Of a DNA stretch of 20,007 bases, positions 7,815-17,985 are shown piece after piece (positions within the stretch are counted from its first letter, which is position 1; the number at the start of each line of letters is the position of its first letter). The translations under genes were made by a program, and so were the position numbers. A model generated the notes under the pieces. That model had not been told where the DNA came from. It saw only the letters and a list, made by a program, of their open reading frames with translations, and searched no databases. The stretch is from Chara braunii (Eukaryota > Streptophyta > Charophyceae > Charales > Characeae), in NCBI GenBank assembly GCA_003427395.1, contig BFEA01000048.1:4090327-4110333 (forward strand), in the 5' to 3' direction.

Positions 7815-10800
7815 TCATCTGAAAAGTTCATAATATACAATATTCTTTATTAAAAAAAAAATATCAGGCAACGCAACACGGATGTTGTTGGGATGACCAA
7901 CACGCGACAAAGCAACGTACAGTTGAATATGCGCAAAAAGCGGTTTGTGTAGCCCAACCCCGACACACGATACGGTTTGTCCTTGCGACTTGTTAATCGT
8001 TAAAGCAAAAGCAAGACAGACTGGAAATTGTCTCCTAAATCATTTGAACCAGGTTGTTTCTCATCGCTTGTCAGACCAATCTTGGGGATCCGTGTTGTTT
8101 TACCCGAATGCATTATTATCACTTCTAAGAAATCATCATTAACGATGTTCTTCAGAATCAACCTTGTACCATTGCAAAATCCTTGCTTCGGGGACAAATT
8201 TCACAAAAGTATCACAGGTGAACCAATTTTTAAGCGCAGCTTGTGAGGTGGAAGGTCAAATTCGTCGAAAGAGTTTAAGAACTCCCGCTCAATACCAGGT
8301 CTGATATCATCAGAATCAGGATAATCAACGCTGAAAAAGTCGCGCACCTCCCCAGGGAAGTCGTCAAGAACACAGTTGTTAACAAAACCAACATCGTGAT
8401 TAGTAGGGCATAAAATTAATCGAGGCAAGAAATACTCGGCATCCTCCACATGGTTTGACACATCATCAAACATCCATAAAATCAACTCATCAATTCGTTT
8501 ATCAGTATTAGTCTCATGTGACAATCTGACCGCAACAGGTTCATTAGGAACAACATGAGGATGATCACCATTCTCAATGCGCATAAAAAAGTGGGCATAC
8601 ATTCGTGTCATTTCATAATTCCCTAAGCTTAAGATTCGCATATTTTCGGTCAGTTGATGAACCTCAAAAAGTTTCCACAAAGGATATATTTTCATGGACG
8701 CATCAATTTGTTGCGCTCGCGATCCGTGTTTCACAACGGGCAGCTAGAAGTAGAACTTTCCCACCAAACGGCTCGTCATTGTTATAGAGGTCCCGAAGCG
8801 TAATGTCAAGAGTTTCCAAGTGAAACTTGTTACTCATCGGAGCCTCGTCCCAAATAATCAAGTCGACACGGCGGATAAGCTCCGCAAGATCACTTTGTTT
8901 CGGAATCAAGAAGGAACGTGTGTTATCAGGTTTCAAAGGTGCACGAAATCGTGAGTAAAACGTTCGACCCCCTGTCAAAAGAGTCGTCGTTATGCCACTG
9001 GACGCAACGGCAGTGCAATGGCAGAACGCGACCTCATGCCCACCAAAATAGTTTCAATGCAAAAATTATTTTCTGTTTCAGCCGGTGCATCGACAAAAGA
9101 ACGCAACGGTTTTTTCTTTTGCACAGTCCAAACGACTCTTTCTACCAACACTCGTTGACGTGGACGAAGACGTCGAAAATTAGAGTCATATTTGTGTTGC
9201 ATTTGAATCGGATCATACGACAACTCGTCGTTTAGAATCGAGGATACCGTTCTGTTCTCGTAATGTCTTGTTATGTTCTCATAAATCGTTTCCCCATCGG
9301 GTGTTGGATAATAAAGGCAAAACTGACGGATATTGAAAGTCGTCACACATTTTATCCCAACGTGGCTCGAAGAAACGGACCGGATCGTTCACCAGACCAA
9401 ACACAAGAACCATAACAAATATTTTACAACATTCTTCAAACATGTAATGCGCAGCGGTTGTGTCTATGCATTGATCGTATGCATCGTCTGTTTGCAAAAG
9501 ACCCAATCGAAGACTCACGGATCCGCGAGAATCATATTTGACTCCGTCCACCGTACAAATTTCGGCAGAAAAACGCACCCCACGAGAATGTTAATGGTTT
9601 AGCAACATGCGCGGATAAAATCGTTCCCCTTCCGTGATCCTCACGTGACGCAACCGATATATCTTTTCGAAGGGACCACCGTGAAGGTCATGCTTTCTTC
9701 GGTTTCACTTCTTATGTTTGTTATCCCACACATGAGTATTATCAATTTCTGCGTAAAAAGGAAGCTCATCTTTAGGAACACGTTCGTTCAAGGAATTGTG
9801 TTTCATCCATATCATCAATTTCGGTTTCGGGGGCCCATTTGAAATAACGTCATGCCCAGTCTCAGGTTCGAATTGCACTCTTTGCATGTTTTCGAGATGC
9901 ACGGACAATCTTTCGACCACGGGTTATTGTTTTGCAATGTCGAACTCAAATAGACGCCAGCGTGCTTCGCATGCACCTACAACACGCATATCTTGATACA
10001 ATTTGACCTCGTCGATGGTCACATTATTATCTTTCTCGCAAACCATAGCACGATCACACCCTTTGTACATGTACTTATACACGTACTTGCACGGCTTGAT
10101 GTTAGCATAATATTCAACATTCAAGTGGCAATTAAACCTCATTAGGAAGTACGGGTTATAAGGGACCACACGCCGATTGTCGTAAACAACCCCATTTTGA
10201 ACAATCATAAAATCATCGTCACTTGGTTTCCTTCTCCTATACGCAGGGTACGTTCGCTAGTCTTTGAAAGTTGTTGTTGAAATGAAATCTTTCGGAAACT
10301 TTTTTGTGCATTCTTTATCCTCTGTACACGAAGCGTCATGTTTCTCCTCATTGCAAATCCCGTGCAACAGGAACTTGACTACCATTTTTCTCAATTCCCC
10401 GTCCGGAGGAATCTCGACACACACCACATTGTCAACAACATCCACATCCTAAATTTTATCATCCGGATGCAGGATAACAAATATATGTGCGTGTGGTAGA
10501 CCCTTCTTTTGAAACTTCACCACATACAACATTCCACTCACCCTACCAAAGACCCGTTAGTTCTTTATCTCATCAATCACTTGTACAAGATAACCTTTGA
10601 ACACTCGCGCAAAAAGATTCGATTTGGTCTGTCGTTAGGACATTGATCTGGCAATAGGGCTTGTTTGATCTCCGACTAGTTAGTGTTGCAAGTCATAGTG
10701 ATGAAAAAATCCGGTTTTTCGAAGCGCCTCATAATTGCCTTGGGGCGTGATATCTTTCACTCATATATGTGGGCCCCCCAGTGAACGTTGACGGTAAAAC

Positions 10801-11954
10801 CACTTTTGTCCCAACACCCTCACCACGTTGATTTTGTTGCATAACGTCTCGTAAATCCTGATAATACTCCGAGCGCAATTCTTTTTGGTAGAATCTCACC
10901 CATTTTAAGCGGAGAGATTTAACTTTGGCATACGTCATGCAGCAAAACTCGTGGAAGAGACGTGTTGCATAAAGAAGTCACGACCTTTCACCATCGCGCT
11001 CGTGAAGGTAAAACACATAGTACTCCTTGGCACTAAGTCCTAGCGGTCATGTAGCTTCCGAGGCACATCGAACATACCAACTATCTATTCCCTCCGGGAA
11101 AAGCAAAACAAACCTTAAACAGTCGTGCGCTCGATAACATTCCGGAACCACAACAGTCTGCCGCTCGCCCGGAAGAGGAGCACGCAAACGAATCTCGAGC
11201 TCACGAGGAATGAGTTCATCGGTCATCAGAACACACACCTTATGTAAATCCTAGGATGGTTATAACGCCTTGCATGTTCCTCATCAGGCATGGCATCCGG
11301 ATTTATGATGAACTTTCTCCCGTTCAAAGCTTCCGGCGGAAGGTCAGCAACCGTCATAAAGTCCTTCACGTGATTATTACATTGTTGTTGCAATTCATGA
11401 AACCTTCACAATATGTTTTTCGCTCGATCAAGTTCGACATCGGGTGTACGTGCAGGTAAGTTAAGGAAATTTACCCTTTGATCAATCGCGCCGTCCAAAC
11501 GTTGAGGATCGTGCAAGTATAGTTGCGCAAACTGAGGACGTTCCTCTTCTCCCACAGCCAATGCACCGACACGATGAAAGATTGGACCTTGAGCCCTAAG
11601 TTGGCCCTGGAATCCTCGAACACCATGGCTCGGTTGCTTCAACTGTGAGGATGCGAGGGATAAACTATTATTAATTGTCCTCGCATTGTTTCGAAGGAAT
11701 CGACCGTCGAAAGTTTGAGACGTCCAAAGGGAAAGAATCTCATGCTCCGGGGAGCCTTCGCAAGACCATTCTCATAAAGGACAACGTTTTGTACTTTTTC
11801 GGTAACACATCTTTGTCAATTTTCTTTCACGATACCACAATTTAGCACCACAATGCTTACACGGATCTCGAACACCAATGTCGAACGATTCAATAGTGCT
11901 AGCATTCCCAATAATCGCTACGGTGTTCTCAACCACCGCATACGTTATTGTCAC
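7815..11954 (-). pseudogene. Helitron Rep-helicase (RepHel), inactivated
   Basis: RepHel nicks and joins DNA through its HUH Rep domain and unwinds it with a PIF1-type helicase during rolling-circle transposition. In order on the minus strand: a zinc-binding CKHCGAKLW (about 11835-11860); the Helitron N-domain with FHRVGAL and RPQFAQLYLHD (about 11530-11580); VLLFPEGIDSW (about 11095); LPSTFTGGPTYM (about 10775); KPDFFITMTCN (about 10705); the HUH motif in GLPHAHIF (10480-10502); and the two-tyrosine motif KYVYKYMYKG (about 10059-10090). The helicase follows: a ruined Walker A (AETENN at 9065-9082, where GGTGKT is usual), VASSGI (about 8999), Walker B LIIWDEAPMSN (about 8830-8862), LTENMRI (about 8640), NGTRL (about 8165), INKSQGQT (about 7970-7995) and QLYVALSRV (about 7900-7925). 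Stops include 10676, 10557, 10449, 10257, 9924, 9705, 9591 and 8201, and there are at least six frameshifts. About 20 bases are missing near 8744, removing the usual GGDFRQ motif. The start is uncertain. Confidence 0.95.
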
Positions 11955-11999
11955 GGGTGTCGATGGGAGTGCATTCAGATCAGGAGTCAGAACATCTTA

Positions 12000-13636
12000 C
12001 GAATCATTCATTTCTTCCTCGCAACTATTTGGCTCACTGTCTTCGCAATTGTTTATTGAATTTCAATTTCTCAAGGATGAATTCTGCGATTGTCTCGCTC
12101 GCGATGACAGACTCTGCGAATGCCTTGCCCGAGAAGATTGACTCCGTGATTGTCTCGCAGGAGAAGATGCACTCCTCGATTGCGCAGAGACGCTCGCTCT
12201 AATCTCTTGACGGATATTCACAGTGAACAAAGTTCGCATCACACCCCACACAAAATTTTTATGAGCACACACATCTTCTTTCCTCCTATAATTCTTAACC
12301 GCAACTCTTAATGCACGCATGCGTTTAACATGAAAGTTTGATCGTTTTTCCTGACTTTTCCTTCGTTTCGAAATCTACACGACGTCGAACATGCTTCATT
12401 CACATTCATTCTATCAACTTGTTTCGTTCCTCCACCAGGCTCCACAACTATTGCACTTCCATCATAGCTCGATGACACATGGAGAGACACCGACGACAAC
12501 GATCCAAGTTTCAAATGACGCACAACTTTATTGGCACGCAGTCGTCAAATCAGCAACATACGGTACCGCTTGTTGCGCCTTGAACAAATCGGTTTCCATA
12601 ATAATAATCTTCTTCATCAATTAAGAGATCCAATAAACTTTCTAATCAATGTATTCGGCGAATTCGGTTGGACCCTGACCACAAAAGATGGATGTGCATG
12701 AACATTTGTCAAAGTGGGAGAAAGGTTGCTCTCCACACATTTTTGTCGGACATCGGCAGTCAATGTCGACGATGAACAATTGTGTACATGTGCCGAGTGC
12801 AAGGAAAAATCATCGAGTAAAACCGATTTTTCGACCATCGAAACGGAATCTGCATTTATTGCAACATCCATAGGAATTTCAAGTGGACGTTCACTTTGTA
12901 AGGTCGTAGAATTTTTTTCATGACAACTAATGCGATCTGTACGAACATTGATATTTTATTGACTCGTTGTTTTGAAAAACATAGAGCTTGTGAAATCATT
13001 CACCGATGGAATCGCTTGTCGAAAAAAACAGAGACCTATCACTATATTATTCTTTGGAAGAACAATCAGGACCATCATCTTGAGTCACCATCGGTTATTT
13101 ATCTCTCATGGGAGCAATCCCCTCATCTACATCACCTATCGCCTGTTGTAAAGACCTTCGGGTTCGACGACTTTGGGAAAGTGGTCGGCTTCGTTTCCGC
13201 TGTTTGTGTTGTGATGACATCAGTGTCTCACTCACAGAGCGACCTCGAGTAATATCCGAATCTATACGCAATCCCAATCCATGGTTGGATGAGGAAGAAG
13301 GGCGGTCTAACGAAGACAAACCGACTTGACCTGGAACAACGGAAGAACACCGAGTACACTCTGATACTATCGGCGAAGACAGCAAAGGATCCTTAACAGA
13401 TCTTTCACAACGGCGAAGACATTTGTGATGCTTTCAAGGAACATGCAAGGACCTATCCACAGGTAAAGAGAAAGTTGGAACGTTGGATAAATTACTATTT
13501 GTTGAATGGTCGTGTTGATCTTGGTCCTCTGCCATATTAATGGGCACGTACGTACGTATTTGTACATGGGCACGTCATGGCGGATAGGAGGAATAAGATG
13601 CATATAGACAATCAGAACGAAAAGAATACACCTCAA
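12000..13636 (-). pseudogene. probable N-terminal/leader region of the Helitron gene, Ser/Arg-rich and decayed
   Basis: Several minus-strand open segments (about 13095-13385, 12617-12871, 12308-12523 and 12063-12320) are rich in Ser, Arg, Gln and Asn and end upstream of the zinc-binding start of RepHel. They lie in different frames and contain no recognisable domain. Many Helitron proteins have a long disordered region before the first conserved motif, which fits. The segment nearest RepHel is partly built from 30-bp repeats. It could equally be non-coding DNA with chance frames. I have not fixed a start codon. Confidence 0.35.
12058..12177. repeat. 30-bp tandem repeat, four imperfect copies
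   Basis: Units start at 12058, 12088, 12118 and 12148. The last three share the pattern GATTGTCTCGC plus a GA-rich centre plus GACTC; the first is the most diverged, and a partial fifth copy follows. Because 30 is a multiple of three, the minus strand reads it as repeated SRARQSQ-like decapeptides, consistent with repeat growth inside a coding region. Confidence 0.8.
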
Positions 13637-13789
13637 AATATCCGTATATAGATGTAATTATATGAAAAAGAGTAATATAGTGTCAAATATAAAAGAAAAA
13701 AAAACAGGAAAAACAAAGAAGACGTAGTCCAACACATAGAACGCAACCGAAATGGAAAGCACAGAAGATCAAAGAAAATAAGGAATCAG

Positions 13790-13823
13790 TTTTTTTTTTG
13801 TTTTTTTTTTGTTTTTTTTTTTT
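13790..13823. repeat. interrupted poly(T) tract
   Basis: Three T runs of 10-12 bases are separated by single G residues. On the minus strand this is an A-rich tract that could be an old retroposon tail, but I see no associated element body. Confidence 0.9.
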
Positions 13824-14029
13824 AGCGTGTCTATCCAGGTTAATCAATGTTAATTTAGATCAGAATTTCTTTGTCCGTGCAAATATAGATGTATAGGTTC
13901 ACTTTCGTGTTTGTGCGAACGTTTAATCGGGACGGAAACTTCTTTGGACTCCTATTGAGGTTAATTAAGACACCTCCTATTTTGTTGTTATGCCTCATTC
14001 GGTTCTTATGTTCGATTTGTGATCCTATA

Positions 14030-14830
14030 CGCCCCTTAGTCTTTTCAAGGCCCTATGCGATAGAGTCATACGTACCTCGTTTGTCCACGTTTGCCCTTTG
14101 TCATTCTCTCGCAGGACCCACTTTCCTGTTCGAATAAATTTGTCACTGGGATCATACCTTCTTTTGACTCCAATCCACATTAATTGAGGTGACTCCTACT
14201 TGCGGCCAGCCTTATGTATCCTAAGTCAATCATCCGTCCACAAAATATTTGAAGAAGGTAAAATGTTTTCACTGACCTTTCCGAGCCCCGATTGCTAGGA
14301 AGTAGTCCGTAGTACCTATTTTCCTCGCCCGAGCACGGGGCCCAAATCTCAGAAGTAGGCATTGGCTCCACCACAACAACATTGCACCACCCCCATAAAT
14401 GGGTCTATGCGGCGTGCCACACCTCTTCCCAGCCAGCCTCAAAGGTTGTGGATCTAGGAAGAGTAATTCCTAGCGATCGAGGTCGGGCAAACCGTTGATG
14501 ACCTCATCTTTCTTCTCCTCTTTTGCTTGGCGACTTTGATGAGATAAAAGCAAATAGGGTAGAGAACAAGAGTTCTTGGAACGGGTCTAGGCGAGAGGAG
14601 GTCATTCGGGATAGCACGGGAGCTTCGGAAAAAATGTTACGTTTATTGCCAATTTTATTCCTTCTTATCGGATTGGTTCCTTCTCCAATATTCTTTCGAA
14701 ATACATAGTGTGACCCCCCCTCCCAATAAAACTTAATTTGCTTCACATATGCGTCTGAGTATTTTCAGCGCCCCTTGTAGACCAATCATACGTACCTTGA
14801 TTCTTCTCAAGCATGTTTTGCTTTCCTTCG
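14030..14830. repeat. dispersed direct repeat of about 60-100 bp, two diverged copies
   Basis: A segment with CGCCCCTT, then a TCATACGTACCT core, then a pyrimidine-rich tail ending in CTTT occurs at about 14030-14110 and again at about 14770-14840, roughly 740 bases apart in the same orientation. A further pair with ACTCC, TTAATT and GACTCCTA-like blocks lies at about 13956-13985 and 14167-14200. Similarity is partial, so the outer limits are approximate. Confidence 0.45.
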
Positions 14831-14882
14831 ATACCGGTTACTGGAAGACGACTTAAGTTTATTGCTGTTTTTTAATTTACTA

Positions 14883-14938
14883 TCGAGACTCTTCCTTTCT
14901 AATTATTCAATCGAGAGTCTTCTTTTTTAATTATTCAT
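14883..14938. repeat. 28-bp tandem duplication, two copies
   Basis: Copy one (14883-14910) and copy two (14911-14938) both run from TCGAGA through CTCTTC/GTCTTC and a T-rich centre to AATTATTCA. They differ at about four positions. No coding role is visible. Confidence 0.85.
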
Positions 14939-15238
14939 AAAAATTACGTTATAACATCACAGAACATTTAAGCCTATATATATATTTCCAAACTTCTTAC
15001 TCATCTCAATCGGTTTGAACATTATCTCATGTTTATATGTTGAGGGATACTCACCTAATTGTTTTTTAAGAATAAGCAGAACAGTATAAGAATGAACACA
15101 CAAAATCATACAATATTGAAAAACGGAACTTAATAAATGTTAGTAACTAAGGATTAATATCATCTCTATAACCATGAACATGTAGAACATGAGATCACAT
15201 ACCTGGCCTCTACAACACCCTGGACGTACTTAAAATGG

Positions 15239-15330
15239 AAAAAAAAAAAAAAAAAAAATCTCCTTTCTCGATGGCTCTGATCTGGTAGTGGGGAGTTGCA
15301 TCAGCTGGAAAACGGGTCCAGTGTCTCATC
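15239..15330 (-). mobile_element. truncated LINE 3'-end fragment beside a 20-base A run
   Basis: Read on the minus strand, 15327-15299 matches the block CTGGACCCGTTTTCCAGC found in the LINE 3' UTR at 17677-17694, followed by an ACTCCCCAC-type block and GAGCCATCGAG shared with the minus copy at 17827-17985. The match ends at an A run (15239-15258). On the element's own strand that is a T run, the opposite of a normal poly(A) tail, so this is a broken or rearranged copy. Confidence 0.65.
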
Positions 15331-15621
15331 TCCACTGTAGATATCATCAATTGTACTACGATAGATACCCAAAAATGAATATGGGGAATGTAGCCATACC
15401 ACGGTTAGTGGCCCATTGGGTGGGTGATGGTTCACTGGGTGGTTAGTGGAGAGGTGGCAAGAGTGCCTTGCCATAAAATGATTAGGTGACTAAGCCTCTG
15501 GACTGTGTCTGGCTATGTCTTTTTTTTTTTTAAACGTCTTCGGTCGAATCCCTCACAAGACCCCGCTCTTCCACCAACCTCTGTAGAGGGGTCCAACAAC
15601 AATTTTATAGAAGGGGCTAGC
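15331..15621. other. no gene recognised; poly(T) at 15520-15531
   Basis: A GGT/GTGG-rich stretch (about 15395-15460) and a 12-base T run are the only structures. A GGTCGAATCCC string near 15542 resembles a tRNA-type B box, but no matching A box or cloverleaf was found. Confidence 0.5.
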
Positions 15622-15633
15622 GAGCTGAAACAG
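15622..15633 (+). repeat. LINE target-site duplication, left copy
   Basis: GAGCTGAAACAG here is identical to 17815-17826, which directly follows the poly(A)-like tail of the plus-strand LINE. This is the placement expected for a 12-bp target-site duplication. Confidence 0.75.
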
Positions 15634-17257
15634 ACTTTGGATAACTTCTGGCCATCTTTGTTGCAAACCTGGCGTAAACTTCCGGTCCCAGACATGACTT
15701 ATCCCGACCGTTGGGAGGAGGTCCACCGTCAACCCCTCTTCGAAACAGATGGGTGACAAACACGAGAGGCCGCGTCATGACGAGCTCAGCCCTGCCCTGG
15801 AAGACTGGATGGTACCGAATCCTTCGGGACAATGAGAGGCAAGACTGGATGGCATACTTAGGGACCCTTGGGGACAATGAGAGGTAGGGGACCTTTGGGA
15901 CAATCAGAGGCAAGACTGGAAAACAAAGGACCGGTTGCGAACAACCTTAAGGTACTTCCACCATGTAGAAGAGCTTTTGGAAAATCTTATCGAAGCTATC
16001 CCACTGGGATGGTACCGAATCCTCAAATGTGGCCCCACCTTGAGAGTAGGAGACTGGGTGGCAAGCATAGGGACCCCGCTGAGGATTGGCCAGATACATA
16101 CGGTCTCACCCCAAACCGTTTTCGTCGAACACTACACCATTACCAAAATGGGTACCCTCCAAGGGAGTAGACCACCTTTCAAATGGAGAAATAAAGCAAT
16201 AGTGCACCGGGTGAGAGTTATTGAAAAAAAGGGACAAAGGGTGGGGTTCCAGCCATACAAACCAATCTAGGACCTAGCTCTGGACCCGGCGGAATGGACT
16301 TGGCAGCCTCCCCAAAAGCGGGGAGCCCCCAAGGTAGGTCATATTAACCTGCATCAACTAACGGTCAAATCAGCCTACAAATGCTCAGACCTAAACGGTA
16401 TCTGAGAGACACGATTAACGATAGATGGGCCAGGCACCTGAATGTGGACCGCACCCTCCTGTCACCAATCCAATGGTTCAAGGAACAAAAATCTAAGCCC
16501 ATGAAAATCACCTCTCTTCAGTGGCAAATAGCCCACCGCTGTCTACCAACCAATGACTGGTTGACTGACCGTACAACCCTCGAACAAAGAGGTTTATTGC
16601 TCCCATGGTGCCAGCGGTGTCAAAGTCTCTTCTCTTTCCACAAGAAGGCGGAGACCATTGAGCATGTCTTCATGCAATGTCCGATTGCCCAATTCATATG
16701 GAGATGGTGGGACCGCATTCGGCGGAAAATAGAACCCGACATTCCCTGGCCTTGGTCATGGCAAGCCATATTGGCAGGGGCATTGGCCGCTGGCAGGAAC
16801 AGCCTCGACCTTCGTAGGGAACATGTACAGATTGGTAAGGAGGGCGGTGATATGGGCACTTTGGTGGCAACGATACACCCTGGCCATGGAGAAGGTACGG
16901 GTGGAGGGGTCAGAGATTTCATAACAGATCCAGCAGCAGGTTCACCTTGAACTCACATGGAAATGGTTGGACACAAAATCACAATTAGACCTCTTCAGAC
17001 AAGCTGGAGATGTTAGGAGACAAATCACGGCATTTTGCACAGAATGGGTAGGAGAAGAAAGAGAAGGATGGATTGCAAAAGTAGAATGGAGTGGTGACAG
17101 GGGAGAAGGGCCGCGCAATTTGGAGAAAATAAGAGACTATCGTCTAGTTTTCAAGGACTCGACTAACATAGAACCCTTGTTTCCATTACGCCCTCCCTCG
17201 GATTTTCCAGATCCCTTCCCACCTCACGCCCTATCTCCGGCAGAGATTCTGTCCTGA
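15634..17257 (+). pseudogene. LINE ORF2 C-terminal region with zf-RVT-like domain, broken
   Basis: This is the portion after the reverse transcriptase in plant-type L1 ORF2. Recognisable pieces are a WRKLP...PLF segment (15660-15750), DPAEWTWQ and LTVKSAYK (about 16285-16380), the zf-RVT-like block LQWQIAHRCLPTNDWL (about 16515-16560), and a Cys-Cys-His-Cys set: CQRC (16609-16620), His 16663-16665 and Cys 16678-16680 in HVFMQCP. RRAVIWALWWQRY (about 16837-16875) follows. That layout, a tryptophan-rich LPT helix, a zinc knuckle and a final WALW motif, is typical of the family. The frame moves 1 to 2 near 15757-15935, 2 to 1 near 16380 and 1 to 2 near 16800. In-frame stops include 16268-16270 and TAA 16922-16924; the last frame ends at TGA 17255-17257. 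No YxDD reverse-transcriptase core is present. Confidence 0.85.
15801..15915. repeat. local tandem duplications inside the LINE coding region
   Basis: AAGACTGGATGG occurs at 15801 and 15841, exactly 40 bases apart, with a third partial copy at 15912. GGGACAATGAGAGG occurs at 15826 and 15871, and with one change at 15897. The string GGATGGTACCGAATCCT at about 15807 recurs near 16007, inside coding sequence that aligns with the LINE. These expansions disrupt the reading frame. Confidence 0.8.
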
Positions 17258-17814
17258 ATGTGATACTCTCCTTTACATCTCCTTTCCATCCTAATAGGTG
17301 CCCATATGTGGAACCCCTCCCTGGAGCCCCCTGGGGAGGACTCCGCTAATGTTCTTCTGTTTGTACGTACTGTTGGGGTAGTCAAGGCTGGCAGTCTGAG
17401 TATCCTGAGTAATCTCTGCCACTGAGCATGGTTTGGAGTGAGTAGTTCTTCTGAATAGTATCAGCCCCTAACTGCTTATCTGGCGCCCTTCTTTTGGGGG
17501 CGAAGAGATACAAAGGACAATGACAGCTCCCCAAGCTCTTAAAAGACTACACCGCTGGATACTATATAGGGCCTGCTCAGCCAATCCCCTGGTTTGCAGG
17601 GCAATCAATGCTGGCAGACCCCACAGTTACTGTTCTCATTTTGTCTCAGACATTCTCTTTTCTGCATAGGGGACGCTGGACCCGTTTTCCAGCAGGTGAC
17701 GCTTCCCACCAATAGATGCCTCTCCCCAGGTGTTACTGGTGTTTGCTCTTATCAGCAGCACTAACACTGGTGGGGGTGTTTCTTTCAAAAAAAAAAAAAA
17801 GAAGAAGAAAAAAA

Positions 17815-17826
17815 GAGCTGAAACAG
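17815..17826 (+). repeat. LINE target-site duplication, right copy
   Basis: GAGCTGAAACAG, identical to 15622-15633, begins on the base after the A-rich tail. The following TCTTTTTT belongs to the neighbouring minus-strand LINE tail. Confidence 0.75.
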
Positions 17827-17985
17827 TCTTTTTTTTTCCTTTTTTTTTTTTTGTTTGAAACATCGGCGAGGGCATGGGGAGGGTGCTGATAAGAGCAGGC
17901 ATCCCCTCTAACCCCTCGATATTGGATGGCTCCGTTCCATTGGTGGGGAGCTGCACCTGCTGGAAACCGGGTCCAGCGTCCCTTC
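17827..17985 (-). mobile_element. LINE 3' end in opposite orientation, tail-to-tail
   Basis: Read on the minus strand this contains GGACGCTGGACCCGGTTTCC, AGCAGGTG, CCCCACCAAT, GCTCTTATCAGCA and then an A-rich tail (complement of 17828-17852). The same blocks occur in the same order at 17670-17800 on the plus strand. The body upstream (above 17985) shows no LINE coding motif I can recognise, so the 5' limit is unknown; the copy may be very short or have a diverged 3' UTR. Confidence 0.8.

Larger units (their letters stand above)
5402..13640 (-). mobile_element. Helitron rolling-circle transposon, degenerate
   Basis: Recognised from the RepHel gene, which carries both the HUH replication initiator and the PIF1-type helicase of Helitrons, all on the minus strand. 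The left limit is placed at a candidate 3' terminus (hairpin 5425-5441, then a TTAG end at 5402-5405 followed by T). The right limit is only the end of coding-like sequence; I could not identify the 5' TC terminus. The span contains an internal (GATA)n and a (CT)n microsatellite, a second decayed reading frame downstream of the helicase, and a Ser/Arg-rich leader upstream. It is non-autonomous today because the gene is destroyed. Core identity is secure; the borders are inference. Confidence 0.7.
13640..15238. other. intergenic DNA without a recognised gene
   Basis: It contains a T-rich homopolymer (13790-13823, T runs split by single G), a dispersed direct repeat and a 28-bp tandem pair, listed separately. 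Open frames at 13889-14137, 14180-14374 and 14504-14746 are short and lack convincing motifs. The frame at 14523-14708 has a GDFDE string that recalls LINE endonucleases, but nothing around it fits. Confidence 0.5.
15634..17814 (+). mobile_element. 5'-truncated L1-type LINE with poly(A) tail
   Basis: The element runs from the left target-site duplication through the C-terminal part of a LINE ORF2, a 3' UTR (17258-17786) and an A tail (A14 at 17787-17800, then GAAGAAGAAAAAAA to 17814). It ends exactly at the right copy of the 12-bp duplication. Severe 5' truncation with loss of endonuclease and reverse transcriptase is the common outcome of target-primed reverse transcription. The 3' UTR shares its last 120 or so bases with three other tails in the window, so a family of related LINEs has been active here. 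Confidence 0.85.

Noticed and set aside
14523-14708. LGDFDEIKANR string suggesting another LINE endonuclease, or a hydrophobic organelle-like peptide.
   Set aside because: The GDF match is too short, flanking residues do not fit the endonuclease fold, and I could not match the hydrophobic end to any organelle protein.
15395-15560. Possible tRNA-derived SINE, from a GGTCGAATCCC string resembling a B box.
   Set aside because: No A box at proper spacing, no cloverleaf and no second copy in the window.
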